51,905 bases of DNA from Dokdonella_A sp036518555 (GCF_036518555.1 NZ_DATDMY010000022.1:1-51905), one strand, 5' to 3'; counted from the first letter of the stretch, positions 1 to 9,136 are shown. Notes: a model not told the origin generated them from the letters alone. Numbers and translations: made by a program.

Positions 1-898
1 CGTGCGCATGGCTTTCGCTGACGTGCAGCCATACGCCGATTGCCATGAGGAGACCGGCAATATCGAAGGCGAGATTGGGTGTTTCGCGCAGCAAGGCAAG
101 AGATAGCGCGGCGCCCACAAATGGCGCTGTCGAGAAGTACGCGCCGGTTCTCGCGGTACCCAGATGTCGTAACGCGATCACGAACATCACGAGGCTGACA
201 CCATATCCGACGAGACCCAACGCCGCCGCGGCGGCAACGTGCGTCAAATCCGGCACGTGATAACCAAGACTGAGCGCGATGCCGGTGTTGATGGTGCCTG
301 CGCAGGCCCCCTTGATGGCTGCGACCTGGACGGGATCGCCTCCTGAGACGGCGCGAGTCAGGTTGTTGTCGATCGCCCAGCACAGACAGGCGGCAGCAAT
401 TGCCAGTGCCGCCCAGGGGAACCGTGTCTGCGCATCCGATTGCACGGCGAGAACGATGCCCCCAGCGACAATCGCGAGCATTCCGAGAAACACGCGTCGG
501 TCGACGTTCTCGCGAAAAACAACCCAGGCGATGAGTGCGGTCAACACGCTTTCGAGATTCAGCAACAACGAGGTTGTCGATGCCGGCGTCGCGGCGAGGC
601 CGAGCATGAGCAGTGCCGGGCCGAGGATCCCGCCAAACGCGATTGCGCCGCCCAGCCACGGCAGGTCACGACGCCTTAGCGGTGCTTCGCTTGTGACATT
701 CCGGACCAATCGCCGTAGCAGGAGCCAGAGCCCAAGGCCGATCCCGGAGCCCGCATAAAGCAGGCCCGCCAGAAGGACGGGATGGATGCTCCCAAGCAGC
801 GTCTTCGCGAGCGGCGTGCTGGCGCCGAACAGTGTGGCGGCCAGCAGGGCTGCGCCAACGCCAGTGGGCAGTGGATTGGAAGCCATCTTCATCGCCAT
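1..898 (-). CDS. EamA/DMT-family permease, partial
   Basis: Translating the minus strand from the ATG at 898 gives about 299 residues with no stop before the left edge, so the C-terminus is cut by the window. The N-terminus (GVGAALLAATLFGASTPLAK) and the internal ATPASTTSLLLNLESVLTAL segment are typical of EamA/RhaT drug/metabolite transporters with ten membrane helices. Further hydrophobic helices follow, and the visible end (ESHAH) suggests a His-rich tail. ATGs at 892 and 886 are alternative starts. It lies about 60 bp downstream of the GDCCVxC gene on the same strand, so it may be the last gene of the mer-type operon. Such DMT permeases are sometimes found with metal-resistance genes; the substrate is unknown. 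Confidence 0.85.
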   Translation of the reverse strand, partial: MAMKMASNPLPTGVGAALLAATLFGASTPLAKTLLGSIHPVLLAGLLYAGSGIGLGLWLLLRRLVRNVTSEAPLRRRDLPWLGGAIAFGGILGPALLMLGLAATPASTTSLLLNLESVLTALIAWVVFRENVDRRVFLGMLAIVAGGIVLAVQSDAQTRFPWAALAIAAACLCWAIDNNLTRAVSGGDPVQVAAIKGACAGTINTGIALSLGYHVPDLTHVAAAAALGLVGYGVSLVMFVIALRHLGTARTGAYFSTAPFVGAALSLALLRETPNLAFDIAGLLMAIGVWLHVSESHAH

Positions 899-961
899 AC
901 GTTACGTCGTCCTGGTCCTGCGCGCCGCATGAGCCGCACGTGCGCCATGAAGCGCAGCACG

Positions 962-1180
962 TTACTGCCCGCAACAGGACTTTTGCTCTTGTATCGGCGG
1001 ACACGGCACGTCGCCGTACGAGCAGAAGACGCAACAATCTCCCGCTTTTGGCTTCAAGAACGCACCGCACTGGGAACAGTCGAAGAAGAACAGGCAGGCG
1101 TCGGTGGGCATGGTTTCGACGGTCGCATGCCCACAGTGAGGACAGGTCAACGTGCTCGTCAGGATCAGCGTCATCGACAT
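962..1180 (-). CDS. GDCCVxC-domain small metal-associated protein
   Basis: This 72-residue protein has a CPHCGH pair near residue 14, a second CSQC pair near residue 36, and the family signature GDCCVFCSYGD near residue 47, followed by a CC pair at the C-terminus. The family is often a selenoprotein in other bacteria; here the signature is encoded with ordinary cysteine codons. Members commonly accompany mercury-resistance genes, and here it follows the thioredoxin-like gene by one base, pointing to translational coupling in the mer-type operon. The biochemical role is not established. A thiol-rich mercury or redox chaperone is an inference. Confidence 0.85.
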   Translation of the reverse strand: MSMTLILTSTLTCPHCGHATVETMPTDACLFFFDCSQCGAFLKPKAGDCCVFCSYGDVPCPPIQEQKSCCGQ

Positions 1181-1181
1181 G

Positions 1182-1823
1182 TCACTTACCCGTCGGCGCT
1201 GATGGCAGGCTGTTCAAAAGTGTGCGTGCCTTTGCTGCAAACGCATCCTTGTCGAGAAACGGGCGGCCGGGTTGCCCGCTTAGGGTCGAAAGCTGGTGCA
1301 TGAACAGCGCGGGTGTCGATACTGTGCCCGCTGGCCACGTCGCATCCGCAGCATAGACCATCCAGACGTCCCACGCGTACACCGGTTTGCCTTCATGCTC
1401 GAGGTGAAATGCGTCTTGCACCTGACGCCCGAAGCTGCCCGATGGATTCCAGTAGTGATGCACATTGGGGTTATGCATGAGTTCCATCGATGGCGGAATG
1501 TCCTTGGCCGTTGCACCGAGGACCGGCACATGGACGACAAACGTCTGCAGGCGTGCATCGGTGATGCTGGCCAGGAGCGCGTCATTCACGTCTGCCATAC
1601 CGCGCAGACAGACCGCGCACAGCGGGTCGACGATTAACACGAGGCGGACCGATCCCCGCGCGCGATTGAAGTCCTCTCGCAACTGGCTTGCATCGTCGTT
1701 GAGCACCGTCACGCTTGAGAGGGGTGCCGGCGGCGTTGTCTGATCGGTAGCAGAACACGACATAGCGCCTGCGCAGAGGGCAATCAGGAGCAGCCAGGAA
1801 ACAGTTCTCTGCACCGTGAGCAT
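1182..1823 (-). CDS. Thioredoxin-like secreted protein of mer-type operon
   Basis: The protein has 213 residues. It begins with a hydrophobic export signal (about residues 8-24) ending near a Cys (GAMSC), so it is periplasmic and possibly lipid-anchored, although the lipobox is imperfect. A CxxC motif in DPLCAVCLRG (near residue 75) fits a thioredoxin-like fold. The start at 1823 was chosen because it gives a clean signal peptide and sits directly behind the MerT-like gene, which ends at 1826. The longer upstream frame runs antisense through other genes and is not credible. A role in handling mercury or in thiol exchange beside MerT is inferred from context; similar proteins recur in such operons. 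Confidence 0.8.
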   Translation of the reverse strand: MLTVQRTVSWLLLIALCAGAMSCSATDQTTPPAPLSSVTVLNDDASQLREDFNRARGSVRLVLIVDPLCAVCLRGMADVNDALLASITDARLQTFVVHVPVLGATAKDIPPSMELMHNPNVHHYWNPSGSFGRQVQDAFHLEHEGKPVYAWDVWMVYAADATWPAGTVSTPALFMHQLSTLSGQPGRPFLDKDAFAAKARTLLNSLPSAPTGK

Positions 1824-1825
1824 CC

Positions 1826-2179
1826 TTAGTTCGGCGTAAACAACGTCGGCATCAGCGCAGACACGGCGAGGACGGCTACGATCGCAGCGGCGATCCAAAC
1901 GGTCCAGCGCAGTCGACGTTTGCTGGCGGTGACGCACGTGCCATCGGCACAAGCCCGCGCAGGCCGGTAGGCCCAGACAAAGGCCACAGCGAGCAGGATG
2001 CCGGCGGCAATCAGTGCGTACGGCTGCAGTACCGCCAAGCGGGCCAGCGCGACGGCACCGCTGACACCCAGCAGGCTCACCGCCCACGGCGCAATACAGC
2101 ACGTCCCTAGGGCTGCGGCGAACGCACCTAAACCGAGAGCGCCGCTGGCGGCGCCAATGACGCGTTTGTTGTCGCTCAT
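1826..2179 (-). CDS. merT: MerT-like mercuric ion transport protein
   Basis: This 117-residue inner-membrane protein has three predicted helices. The first contains a vicinal cysteine pair (LGTCCIAPWAVSLLG), the Hg(II)-binding element of MerT. A second cysteine pair lies in the loop after helix 2 (ARACADGTCV). Both match MerT, which passes Hg(II) from periplasmic thiols to the cytoplasm. It is the first gene behind the mer-type promoter at 2246-2215 and is divergent from merR. No MerP or mercuric reductase MerA is present in the window, so imported mercury would need to be reduced by a gene elsewhere, or the operon has another thiophilic substrate. Confidence 0.85.
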   Translation of the reverse strand: MSDNKRVIGAASGALGLGAFAAALGTCCIAPWAVSLLGVSGAVALARLAVLQPYALIAAGILLAVAFVWAYRPARACADGTCVTASKRRLRWTVWIAAAIVAVLAVSALMPTLFTPN

Positions 2180-2214
2180 GCGTGAAATGCTCGATCGGAG
2201 GGAACTGAGCGTGT

Positions 2215-2246
2215 AGCTTAAGGTCCGTACTACGGTACGGAGTCAA
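2215..2246 (-). promoter_or_regulatory. mer-type promoter/operator with MerR dyad
   Basis: On the minus strand TTGACT (2246-2241) is followed by the dyad CCGTAC-N4-GTACGG (2240-2225) and then TAAGCT (2220-2215). This closely matches the Tn21-type mer promoter, in which MerR binds the dyad within an over-long spacer. The spacer here is 20 bp to TAAGCT, or 19 bp if TTAAGC is used. The dyad also overlaps the start region of merR, which begins at 2250, so autoregulation is likely. Confidence 0.88.
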
Positions 2247-2249
2247 GCC

Positions 2250-2651
2250 ATGCCCACGCCCTTTACCATCGGCGGTCTCGCGAAAGCGGCGGCCGTCAAC
2301 GTCGAAACCGTCCGCTACTACCAGCGCCGCGGACTGTTGCCGGAACCCACCCGCCCATTGGGCGCGATTCGCCGCTATGACGCTGCGGACGTCGACCGCT
2401 TGCGCTTCATCCGACGGGCTCAGGCGGTGGGCTTCACGCTGACCGAGATCACCACGCTGTTGAACCTGCGGTCTCGCGTCTGCTGCAGCAAGACCCGCGC
2501 GTTGGCAGCTGCTAAAGTGTCTTTGATTGACGAGCGTCTCAACGAATTGCAGCAGTTGCGATCGGAACTCGCGCATTGGATCGCCGATTGCGACGCGAAC
2601 GCCACCGATGCCAGCTGCCCGGTGATCGAGCATTTGGATGCGCATGCTTGA
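2250..2651 (+). CDS. merR: MerR-type mercury-responsive regulator
   Basis: This 133-residue protein has the MerR winged helix-turn-helix at the N-terminus (TIGGLAKAAAVNVETVRYYQ, from about residue 6) and a long dimerisation helix. Cysteines 79, 114 and 123 have the same spacing (35 and 9) as the three Hg(II)-binding cysteines of Tn21 MerR (82, 117, 126), and the context VSCPLI-like (ASCPVI) is kept. It should therefore sense Hg(II) rather than copper or zinc. It is divergent from the merT-like operon across the operator at 2215-2246, and convergent with the cus-type operon. Start at the ATG 2250, only four bases past the -35 element of the opposing promoter. Confidence 0.92.
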   Translation: MPTPFTIGGLAKAAAVNVETVRYYQRRGLLPEPTRPLGAIRRYDAADVDRLRFIRRAQAVGFTLTEITTLLNLRSRVCCSKTRALAAAKVSLIDERLNELQQLRSELAHWIADCDANATDASCPVIEHLDAHA

Positions 2652-2686
2652 GATCGCAGACATGATGATGATCGACGCTGATCTCC

Positions 2687-5600
2687 TCATACTGCGCCAG
2701 GTTGAGGCGTAGCTTGAGAAGCCCTGGCCGCCGCCAACCTGCGGCCACGTAGCAAGCGATACACGACCGGTATCACGAGCATCGACAAGAGCGGCGCTGT
2801 CACCATGCCGCCGACCATCGGTGCAGCAATGCGCTGCATGATTTCCGAACCGGTGCCGTGGCCGAGCATGATCGGCAACAGGCCGGCAAGGATCACGGCG
2901 ACGGTCATCGCCTTCGGCCGTACGCGCTGCACTGCACCTTCGCGGATTGCAGCGACCAGCGTCGTTGCGTCTGCGCGTTCGCCGGCCGCGAGACGCCCCT
3001 CCCATGCGTGTTTCAAGTACAGCAGCATGATCACGCCGAATTCGGCCGAGACGCCTGCGAGCGCAATGAATCCGACCGCTGTGGCGACCGACATCGCGTG
3101 ACCGAGCAGCAGCATGACCCAGAACCCGCCGATCAAAGCGAACGGCACGCTGGCAAGGATCAGCAACGCCTCATCAACGCGACCGAACGTCAGGTACAAC
3201 AGCACGAAGATGATCACGAGCGTCGCCGGAATGACGATCTTCAACTTGGCGACCGCACGCTCCAGGTACTCGAACTGACCCGACCAGGTGACGGAGTAGC
3301 CCGCGGGTAGCGTGATCATGTGCGCGACACGCTCTCGCATGTCGTGCACAACGGACGCGAGATCGCGTCCACGTGCATCGACGTAGATCCAACCGGACAG
3401 CCGTCCGTTTTCGCTGCGGATCATCGGCGGGCCGTCGGCCAGTTCGATACGCGCCACGCTGCCGAGCGGCAGCTGCGCACCAGCCGGCGTCAGGATCGGC
3501 AGGTCACGCAGCTTCTGCACGCTGTCGCGCAGCTCGCGCGGATAGCGTACGCTGATCGGGAAGCGGCGGCGACCTTCGACCGTCTCGCCGATCGTTTCTC
3601 CACCGATTGCGGCCGACACGACGCTCTGTACGTCGGCGATGTTGAGTGCGTAACGCGCCGCGGCAGCGCGATCGATGTCGACGTCGATGTAGCGCCCACC
3701 GGTCAGTCGCTCGGCTAACGCGGAGGTGACACCGGGCACGTCCTTGACCGCGTGTTCAATCTCGGTAGCCACTCGGTCGATGACCGTCAGGTCGCTGCCG
3801 TTGACCTTGATGCCAATCGCGCTCTTGATGCCGGTGGCCAGCATGTCGAGTCGATTGCGGATCGGCGGCACCCACAGGTTGGTGAGGCCCGGCATGCGCA
3901 CGCTGCGATCCAGGTCCTCGATCAATTTCTCCGGCGTCATGCCGGGTCGCCATTGCTCGCGCGGCTTCAGCCGCACTGTTGTTTCCTGCATCTCGATCGG
4001 AGCAGGATCGGTCGCAGTCTCGGCACGACCCGCCTTGCCGAACACGCTGGCGACTTCGGGTACGGTCCGGATCATCTTGTCGGTCTGCTGCAGAATCTGC
4101 GCGGCCTTGCCGGACGACAGACCGGGTAGCGCCGTCGGCATATAGAGCACGTCGCCTTCATCCAGCGGTGGCAGGAATTCTCCTCCGAGACGGCTAATTG
4201 GCCAGAGCGTAGCGAGCAGCAGAACCGCAGCGATTGTGAGGGTCGTCTTCGGCCAGCGCAGGACTGCGTCGAGGATTGGGCGGTACAACGCGATCAATGC
4301 CCGCGACAGCGGGTTCGCCTGTTCGTCGGGAATGCGACCGCGGATCCAGTAGCCCATCAGTACCGGGATGAGCGTGACCGACAGACCAGCCGCGGCAGCC
4401 ATCGCGTAGGTCTTGGTGAATGCGAGTGGCGCGAACAGGCGCCCCTCCTGCGCTTCCAGCGTGAAGACAGGCACGAAGGACAACGTGATCACGAGCAGGC
4501 TGAAGAACAACGCCGGCCCGACCTCTGCTGCTGCGTCGCCAATCAGTCGCCAGCGCTCTTCAGTACCTAACAGCCGATCAGGATGCGCGTGCTGCCAGGC
4601 TTCCAGATGCTTGTGTGCGTTCTCGATCATGACGACGGCGGCGTCGACCATCGCACCGATCGCGATCGCGATCCCGCCCAGCGACATGATGTTCGCGTTA
4701 ATACCCTGTGCGTGCATCACGATCAATGCCACCAACACACCCAGCGGCAACGCGACGATTGCGACGAGCGCGGAACGCAGGTGGAACAGGAATGCGACGC
4801 AGACCAGTGCGACGACGAGAAACTCCTCGAGCAGCTTGCCGCGCAGGTTGTCGATCGCGCGTCCGATCAGCTGCGAGCGGTCGTAGGTTCCGACGATCTC
4901 GACACCGGGTGGCAGGCTGGCTTTCAGCGTCGCCAGTTTCGCCTTGACTGCATCGATCGTCGCTTGGGCGTTCTTGCCAGAACGCATCACGATAACGCCG
5001 CCAACGACTTCGCCTTCGCCATCGAGTTCGGCGATGCCGCGACGCATCTCGGGGCCGAGTTGCAGACGTGCGACGTCGCCGAGCAACACAGGCACCCCGC
5101 CAGCACCGGTCTTCAACGGCACGACGCGGAGATCATCGAGTGATTTCAGATAACCGTTCGCACGCACGGCGTATTCGGCCTCGGCCAGTTCCAACACGGA
5201 GCCGCCGGCTTCGCCGTTCGCGTGTTGCACGGCCTCGACGACCTGGTTGTGCGTGATGCCGTACGCGCGCAGGCGGTCTGGGTCGAGCACGATCTGGTAT
5301 TCGCGAACCATGCCGCCGACCGTCGCGACCTCAGCAACGTCGGGCACCGTCTTCAACTCGTATTTCAGGACCCAGTCCTGCAGGGCTCGCAGCTCAGACA
5401 GATCGTGCTGTCCGCTGCGATCCACCAGCGCATATTCGTAGATCCAGCCGACGCCGGTGGCATCGGGCCCCAGCGTTGCGCGCGCTCCGGCAGGTAATCG
5501 CGCCTGCACCTGATTCAGATACTCGAGTACACGCGAACGCGCCCAATACAGGTCCGTGCCATCGTCGAACAGCACGTACACGTAGGAGTCGCCGAAGAAC

Positions 5601-5857
5601 GAATAGCCTCGCACAGTCTTCGCGCCGGGCACGGACAGCATCGTCGTGGTCAACGGATACGAGACCTGGTCCTCGATGATCCGAGGTGACTGCCCTGGCC
5701 AGCTCGTACGGATGATCACCTGCACATCGGAGAGATCGGGCAGCGCATCGACGGGCGTCTGTCGTAGCGCGTAGATGCCCCAGGCCGCGAGAAACAAGGC
5801 AGCGATCAGCACCAGGAAGCGCTGTGCGATCGACCAGCGAATCAGGCGCGCGATCAT
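2687..5857 (-). CDS. cusA: CusA/CzcA-family heavy-metal RND efflux pump
   Basis: The protein has 1056 residues, the usual length of HME-RND pumps, and begins MIARLIRWSIAQRFLVLI. The charged helix-4 motif GAMVDAAVVMIENAHK is intact. Residues around the periplasmic methionines of CusA are conserved (IEMQETTVRLKP and NRLDMLATGIKSAIGIKV), which favours Cu(I)/Ag(I) over zinc/cobalt. It forms the inner-membrane part of a tripartite pump with the adaptor and TolC-like proteins upstream. Its ATG overlaps the stop of cusB (ATGA at 5854-5857), so the two are translationally coupled. The gene is convergent with merR and ends 35 bp from it. Confidence 0.93.
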   Translation of the reverse strand: MIARLIRWSIAQRFLVLIAALFLAAWGIYALRQTPVDALPDLSDVQVIIRTSWPGQSPRIIEDQVSYPLTTTMLSVPGAKTVRGYSFFGDSYVYVLFDDGTDLYWARSRVLEYLNQVQARLPAGARATLGPDATGVGWIYEYALVDRSGQHDLSELRALQDWVLKYELKTVPDVAEVATVGGMVREYQIVLDPDRLRAYGITHNQVVEAVQHANGEAGGSVLELAEAEYAVRANGYLKSLDDLRVVPLKTGAGGVPVLLGDVARLQLGPEMRRGIAELDGEGEVVGGVIVMRSGKNAQATIDAVKAKLATLKASLPPGVEIVGTYDRSQLIGRAIDNLRGKLLEEFLVVALVCVAFLFHLRSALVAIVALPLGVLVALIVMHAQGINANIMSLGGIAIAIGAMVDAAVVMIENAHKHLEAWQHAHPDRLLGTEERWRLIGDAAAEVGPALFFSLLVITLSFVPVFTLEAQEGRLFAPLAFTKTYAMAAAAGLSVTLIPVLMGYWIRGRIPDEQANPLSRALIALYRPILDAVLRWPKTTLTIAAVLLLATLWPISRLGGEFLPPLDEGDVLYMPTALPGLSSGKAAQILQQTDKMIRTVPEVASVFGKAGRAETATDPAPIEMQETTVRLKPREQWRPGMTPEKLIEDLDRSVRMPGLTNLWVPPIRNRLDMLATGIKSAIGIKVNGSDLTVIDRVATEIEHAVKDVPGVTSALAERLTGGRYIDVDIDRAAAARYALNIADVQSVVSAAIGGETIGETVEGRRRFPISVRYPRELRDSVQKLRDLPILTPAGAQLPLGSVARIELADGPPMIRSENGRLSGWIYVDARGRDLASVVHDMRERVAHMITLPAGYSVTWSGQFEYLERAVAKLKIVIPATLVIIFVLLYLTFGRVDEALLILASVPFALIGGFWVMLLLGHAMSVATAVGFIALAGVSAEFGVIMLLYLKHAWEGRLAAGERADATTLVAAIREGAVQRVRPKAMTVAVILAGLLPIMLGHGTGSEIMQRIAAPMVGGMVTAPLLSMLVIPVVYRLLRGRRLAAARASQATPQPGAV

Positions 5858-7374
5858 GGCGTGCCCCCATTGCGATTGAGCGCGATCTTCCTGATCTCGA
5901 ACGCGCCATCGGCTCGGCGCACGAATGAGAAGCTCACCCGTTGACCCGGCTGGATGGAGACGGCCTCCAGCGACGCGGGCTTGATGAACGTCATCGTCAT
6001 CGCGCCCATATCGAGCGACGCAATCGCGTCGGCCGCAATGGTCCAGTGATCACCCTCGATCCTCTCAACCATTCCGCTTGTCATGTGCAGCGGGCGGGCG
6101 TCATCGCTCGGCATGACCGCATCGTTCGCCCCGGTCGATTCATAGCTACCGCCACCGAGTCGCGCGAGCGTGCCGCTGAGGCTGGCTTCGGAGTCGATCA
6201 GGAATTGACCCGACAACACGACGGTTTCGCCGTCCTTGATGCCCTCGATCACGTTGGACTTCCCGTCGGCTTCGTCGCCGAGGCGGACTTCCTGCGGCCG
6301 AAAATGCCCATCGCCCTCGGCGACGATCACAACCGAACGCGTGCCGGTCGCAATCACCGCTTCGCTCGGCACCAGCACGCCGGCAGTCTTCTCGGCGGCA
6401 CCCGCGAACGTGAGTCGAGAGAACATTCCCGGTGCGATCCGGTGACCGGGATTCTTGAGCACGATGCGCGCCGTCTGCGTACGCGTCGCCAAATCGATAT
6501 CCGGCAGTAACGATTCCACCTGACCGCTGAAGCGTTCTCCGGGATAGGCAGGAAACTCGGCTTCGACCGAAGACGCGGGTGTCACGCGATGGATCTGTGC
6601 TTCCGGAATCGCCGCATTGACCCACACCGTGTCGAGGCCGTTGATGCGCAGCATCGGCGTACCGGCTGCCACGGTAGCGCCCTCGCGGACCGAGAGCTCC
6701 CCGATGACGCCATCGCGCGGCGCGACAATCGTGATCCGTGTTTGCGCCTGACCGCGTTGCTCGACGGCCCGGATCTGTCCTTCGCTCATGCCGAGCAGAA
6801 GCAGGCGCTCCCGCGCAGCGGTGCGCAGATCCTCGAGTCCTGGAGACCGGCTGCGCCGCAGCGACAGATACTCAGCCTGCGCTGCGGTCCAGTCCGGCGC
6901 GAGCACGGTGAGCAGCGGTTGGCCCTGCTTCACTGGGGTCAGCGGTGCGCGCACGTCGAGCCGTTCGACGATGCCGGCGGTTCGCGCTTGCACGACGGTC
7001 ACGACGCGTTCGTCGAAAGCGACGGAGCCGCTCGCACGCACGCTCGAGACCAGCTGACCACGTTCCGCACGAGCCGTGCGCAGCCCGAGGGTTTGCACCT
7101 GGCGTGGATCGATACTGACGACATCGCCGCTACCGCCCGCATCTCCAGCGAATTTCGGCACGAGCTGCATGTCCATGAAGGGCGACTTGCCCGGATGGTC
7201 GAAGTGCTGGTCCGGAACCATCGGGTCGTACCAGTAGAGCGTCTTTTTTTCAGTCTGCGCCGACGCGGCCGACGTTGGGGTTGCGTCGTGTCCCCGGCGC
7301 ATGCCAAACCAGGTGGACGTGATGCCGACCGCAAGGCCAGCGACGGCAACAACAATCAGCGGGATCGGGCGCAT
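5854..7374 (-). CDS. cusB: CusB-type RND adaptor with C-terminal CusF domain
   Basis: This 506-residue periplasmic membrane-fusion protein has an N-terminal membrane anchor (PLIVVAVAGLAVGITSTW), then the heavy-metal-binding domain YWYDPMVPDQHFDHPGKSPF at about residue 48, then barrel-sandwich and beta-barrel adaptor domains. The last 75 residues form a CusF-like copper-binding domain (Met and Trp residues in DHWTIAADA and MGAMTMTF), normally a separate chaperone in E. coli. The start at 7374 is chosen because it lies one base from the cusC stop and gives the proper anchor. A longer frame reaching 7470 lies inside cusC. Confidence 0.9.
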   Translation of the reverse strand: MRPIPLIVVAVAGLAVGITSTWFGMRRGHDATPTSAASAQTEKKTLYWYDPMVPDQHFDHPGKSPFMDMQLVPKFAGDAGGSGDVVSIDPRQVQTLGLRTARAERGQLVSSVRASGSVAFDERVVTVVQARTAGIVERLDVRAPLTPVKQGQPLLTVLAPDWTAAQAEYLSLRRSRSPGLEDLRTAARERLLLLGMSEGQIRAVEQRGQAQTRITIVAPRDGVIGELSVREGATVAAGTPMLRINGLDTVWVNAAIPEAQIHRVTPASSVEAEFPAYPGERFSGQVESLLPDIDLATRTQTARIVLKNPGHRIAPGMFSRLTFAGAAEKTAGVLVPSEAVIATGTRSVVIVAEGDGHFRPQEVRLGDEADGKSNVIEGIKDGETVVLSGQFLIDSEASLSGTLARLGGGSYESTGANDAVMPSDDARPLHMTSGMVERIEGDHWTIAADAIASLDMGAMTMTFIKPASLEAVSIQPGQRVSFSFVRRADGAFEIRKIALNRNGGTP

Positions 7375-7375
7375 A

Positions 7376-8686
7376 TCAACGCTCCTCCGGAAATGCGAAA
7401 TGGAGCGTCGCCCAGGCTTGGCCGAGCGTGTTTTGTAGTTCGGTGTATGTGACACGTTGCTCGATGGCATCGTCGAGCGCAGTCAACGACGCCTGCAAAT
7501 CGCCGCGTCCACCGCGGTAGGCCGCCAGTGCGGCATCGGCACGATCGTCGGCCAAGGGGATCAAATCATGTTCGTAGCGCTGCACGCGCTGGCCAGCATT
7601 ACGCCAAGCGGTCAACGCCTTGCGCAACTCGGCAGTGTGCATGCGCAGCGCGTCGTCACGTTCCGCAGCGATCTGTTCGGCGGCCGCCACCTTGGATGCG
7701 ATCAGCGGATCTTGGCGGTGCGTTCCGAAGATCGGTAGGTCAACTCGGAATTCCAGCGAGATCATGTTCGAATACCGCGGGCCGCGTTGCGCGTAGTCGA
7801 GCTCGACCGACCAGTCGGGATGCTTGTCCGCACGGGCCAATGCGATGTCAGCCTGCGCCGCCTGTTCGGACGCGGCGTAGGTCAGCAGCTCACGATGGCG
7901 CGTGATATGCGTGATCAACGCGTCTGGATCGATGCCGAGGTTCAACCAATCCGGCGCATCGCCCAAGGGACGTTCGGCCACACCGGGCAGCCAGCGAATG
8001 AAGTCGGCACGGGTATCGTCGACCTCGCGCTCGAGCTGATTGAGACGGTCGGCCAGCGCCGCCTGCGCCGCCTTGGCGGCGATCGCGTCGGCGGCTGAAC
8101 TCCGGCCCGCACTCAGGGCAGCAGTGGCCGCAGCGAGTTGCGCATCGGCGCGTGGCTGCAGCGTTCGTACGAGCTCGAGCCGGCGCTGGGTCGTGGCACG
8201 TGCGATCCAGGCGCGGGCAACGCTCTCCCGTACGGAAAGGCGCTCGTTTGTCAGCAGCGCGCGTTCTCGGGCGACCATCGCCTGTGCTCGTTCGGTGCGC
8301 GAGCGGCGCTTCTCGCCTTGCGGGAAGGTCTGCATGACGCCGACCTTGCGCATCGTCATGAAGTCGCGGGTCAGACTGTAGGCATCGCCGGTCGTGACCG
8401 GAAGATTGTCGATGCCGGCGACCAGTTGGGGATCAGGCAACGCCCCCGCGGGTGCGACGGCGTCTTCAGCCGATGTGACGGCCGCTTTGCGTGCCTCGAT
8501 GGCGGGTGAGTCCGCTTCGGCGAGACGCACGGCTTCGTCGAGCGACAAGGGGTGTGTATCGGTCTCGCCGGCAAACGCGAGCCGAGTGATACCCAGTGAA
8601 AGTGCGAGGACAGCAAGGCGCGCCCACGCGGGCGGCGCATGGCCAACGCCACGACGGAGCGTGCGCGCAATCGAATACGACAACAT
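7376..8686 (-). CDS. cusC: TolC-like outer-membrane efflux protein (CusC/CzcC type)
   Basis: From 8686 the protein has 436 residues. A signal peptide (LAVLALSLGITRLAFAGE) is followed by two OEP repeats rich in long Ala/Arg helices, for example LSLDEAVRLAEADSPAIEAR at the start and the related helix TAELRKALTAWRNAGQRV later. It is the outer-membrane channel of the tripartite pump. The start at 8686 is preferred because GGAGG lies four bases upstream; a frame extending to 8722 lacks this. It sits first of the three pump genes, one base from cusB. Confidence 0.9.
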   Translation of the reverse strand: MLSYSIARTLRRGVGHAPPAWARLAVLALSLGITRLAFAGETDTHPLSLDEAVRLAEADSPAIEARKAAVTSAEDAVAPAGALPDPQLVAGIDNLPVTTGDAYSLTRDFMTMRKVGVMQTFPQGEKRRSRTERAQAMVARERALLTNERLSVRESVARAWIARATTQRRLELVRTLQPRADAQLAAATAALSAGRSSAADAIAAKAAQAALADRLNQLEREVDDTRADFIRWLPGVAERPLGDAPDWLNLGIDPDALITHITRHRELLTYAASEQAAQADIALARADKHPDWSVELDYAQRGPRYSNMISLEFRVDLPIFGTHRQDPLIASKVAAAEQIAAERDDALRMHTAELRKALTAWRNAGQRVQRYEHDLIPLADDRADAALAAYRGGRGDLQASLTALDDAIEQRVTYTELQNTLGQAWATLHFAFPEER

Positions 8687-8752
8687 AGAACCTCCAACAG
8701 CAAACGCAGACGAGCCGCGCAAAGCGCGGCGCCACGAACTCGCGGTGGGGGC

Positions 8753-9136
8753 TCAAATCTGGAACGTGCAGTGCTGAATGGTCAGCGGAGGTGCGGTCGC
8801 CTTGGCAACAAGACGCGAAGCGCTCATGCCGTGCGTCTGCAGGAGACGATCGTCGGACACCGGCAGCCAGGTGGTCGCCGGCAGCATCGCCGGCACCGTC
8901 GGCATCGGCGGGTGATCAGGAGACGGCGGCTGGGGGAAGCAGTGCTGCTGGCAACGCGCCTTGTCCGTGGAACTACCACCGGTGTGACACGGCGTAACCT
9001 TGGCCAGGGTCATCACGGCCGTCGGGGTTCCGCTTTCCATCGGACAGACGTACGACGCCATGGCCAGCTGCTGGAACAGCAGGCCGAGTAGCGCTAGGAG
9101 CGCAATCCAGCGGCGATGGCGGCGTCGAAATGGCAT
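8753..9136 (-). CDS. Small periplasmic Cys/His-rich protein of metal efflux operon
   Basis: This 127-residue protein has a signal peptide (WIALLALLGLLFQQLAMAS) followed by Cys/His/Met-containing stretches: YVCPMESG, PCHTG, ARCQQHCFP and a C-terminal CTFQI. Similar short secreted proteins commonly precede czcC/cusC genes in Xanthomonadales. A periplasmic copper-binding or sensing role is inferred from composition and position, 66 bp upstream of cusC on the same strand. I do not recognise a named family with certainty. The 106 bp upstream (9137-9242) should hold the promoter of the efflux operon; TTGACG at 9235-9230 followed by an imperfect inverted repeat is a weak candidate for a MerR-family site. 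Confidence 0.65.
   Translation of the reverse strand: MPFRRRHRRWIALLALLGLLFQQLAMASYVCPMESGTPTAVMTLAKVTPCHTGGSSTDKARCQQHCFPQPPSPDHPPMPTVPAMLPATTWLPVSDDRLLQTHGMSASRLVAKATAPPLTIQHCTFQI

Noticed and set aside
1182..3005. A 607-codon minus-strand frame from 3005
   Set aside because: Only its last 213 codons (from 1823) code for the thioredoxin-like protein; the rest runs through merT, merR and cusA in the wrong frame or strand.
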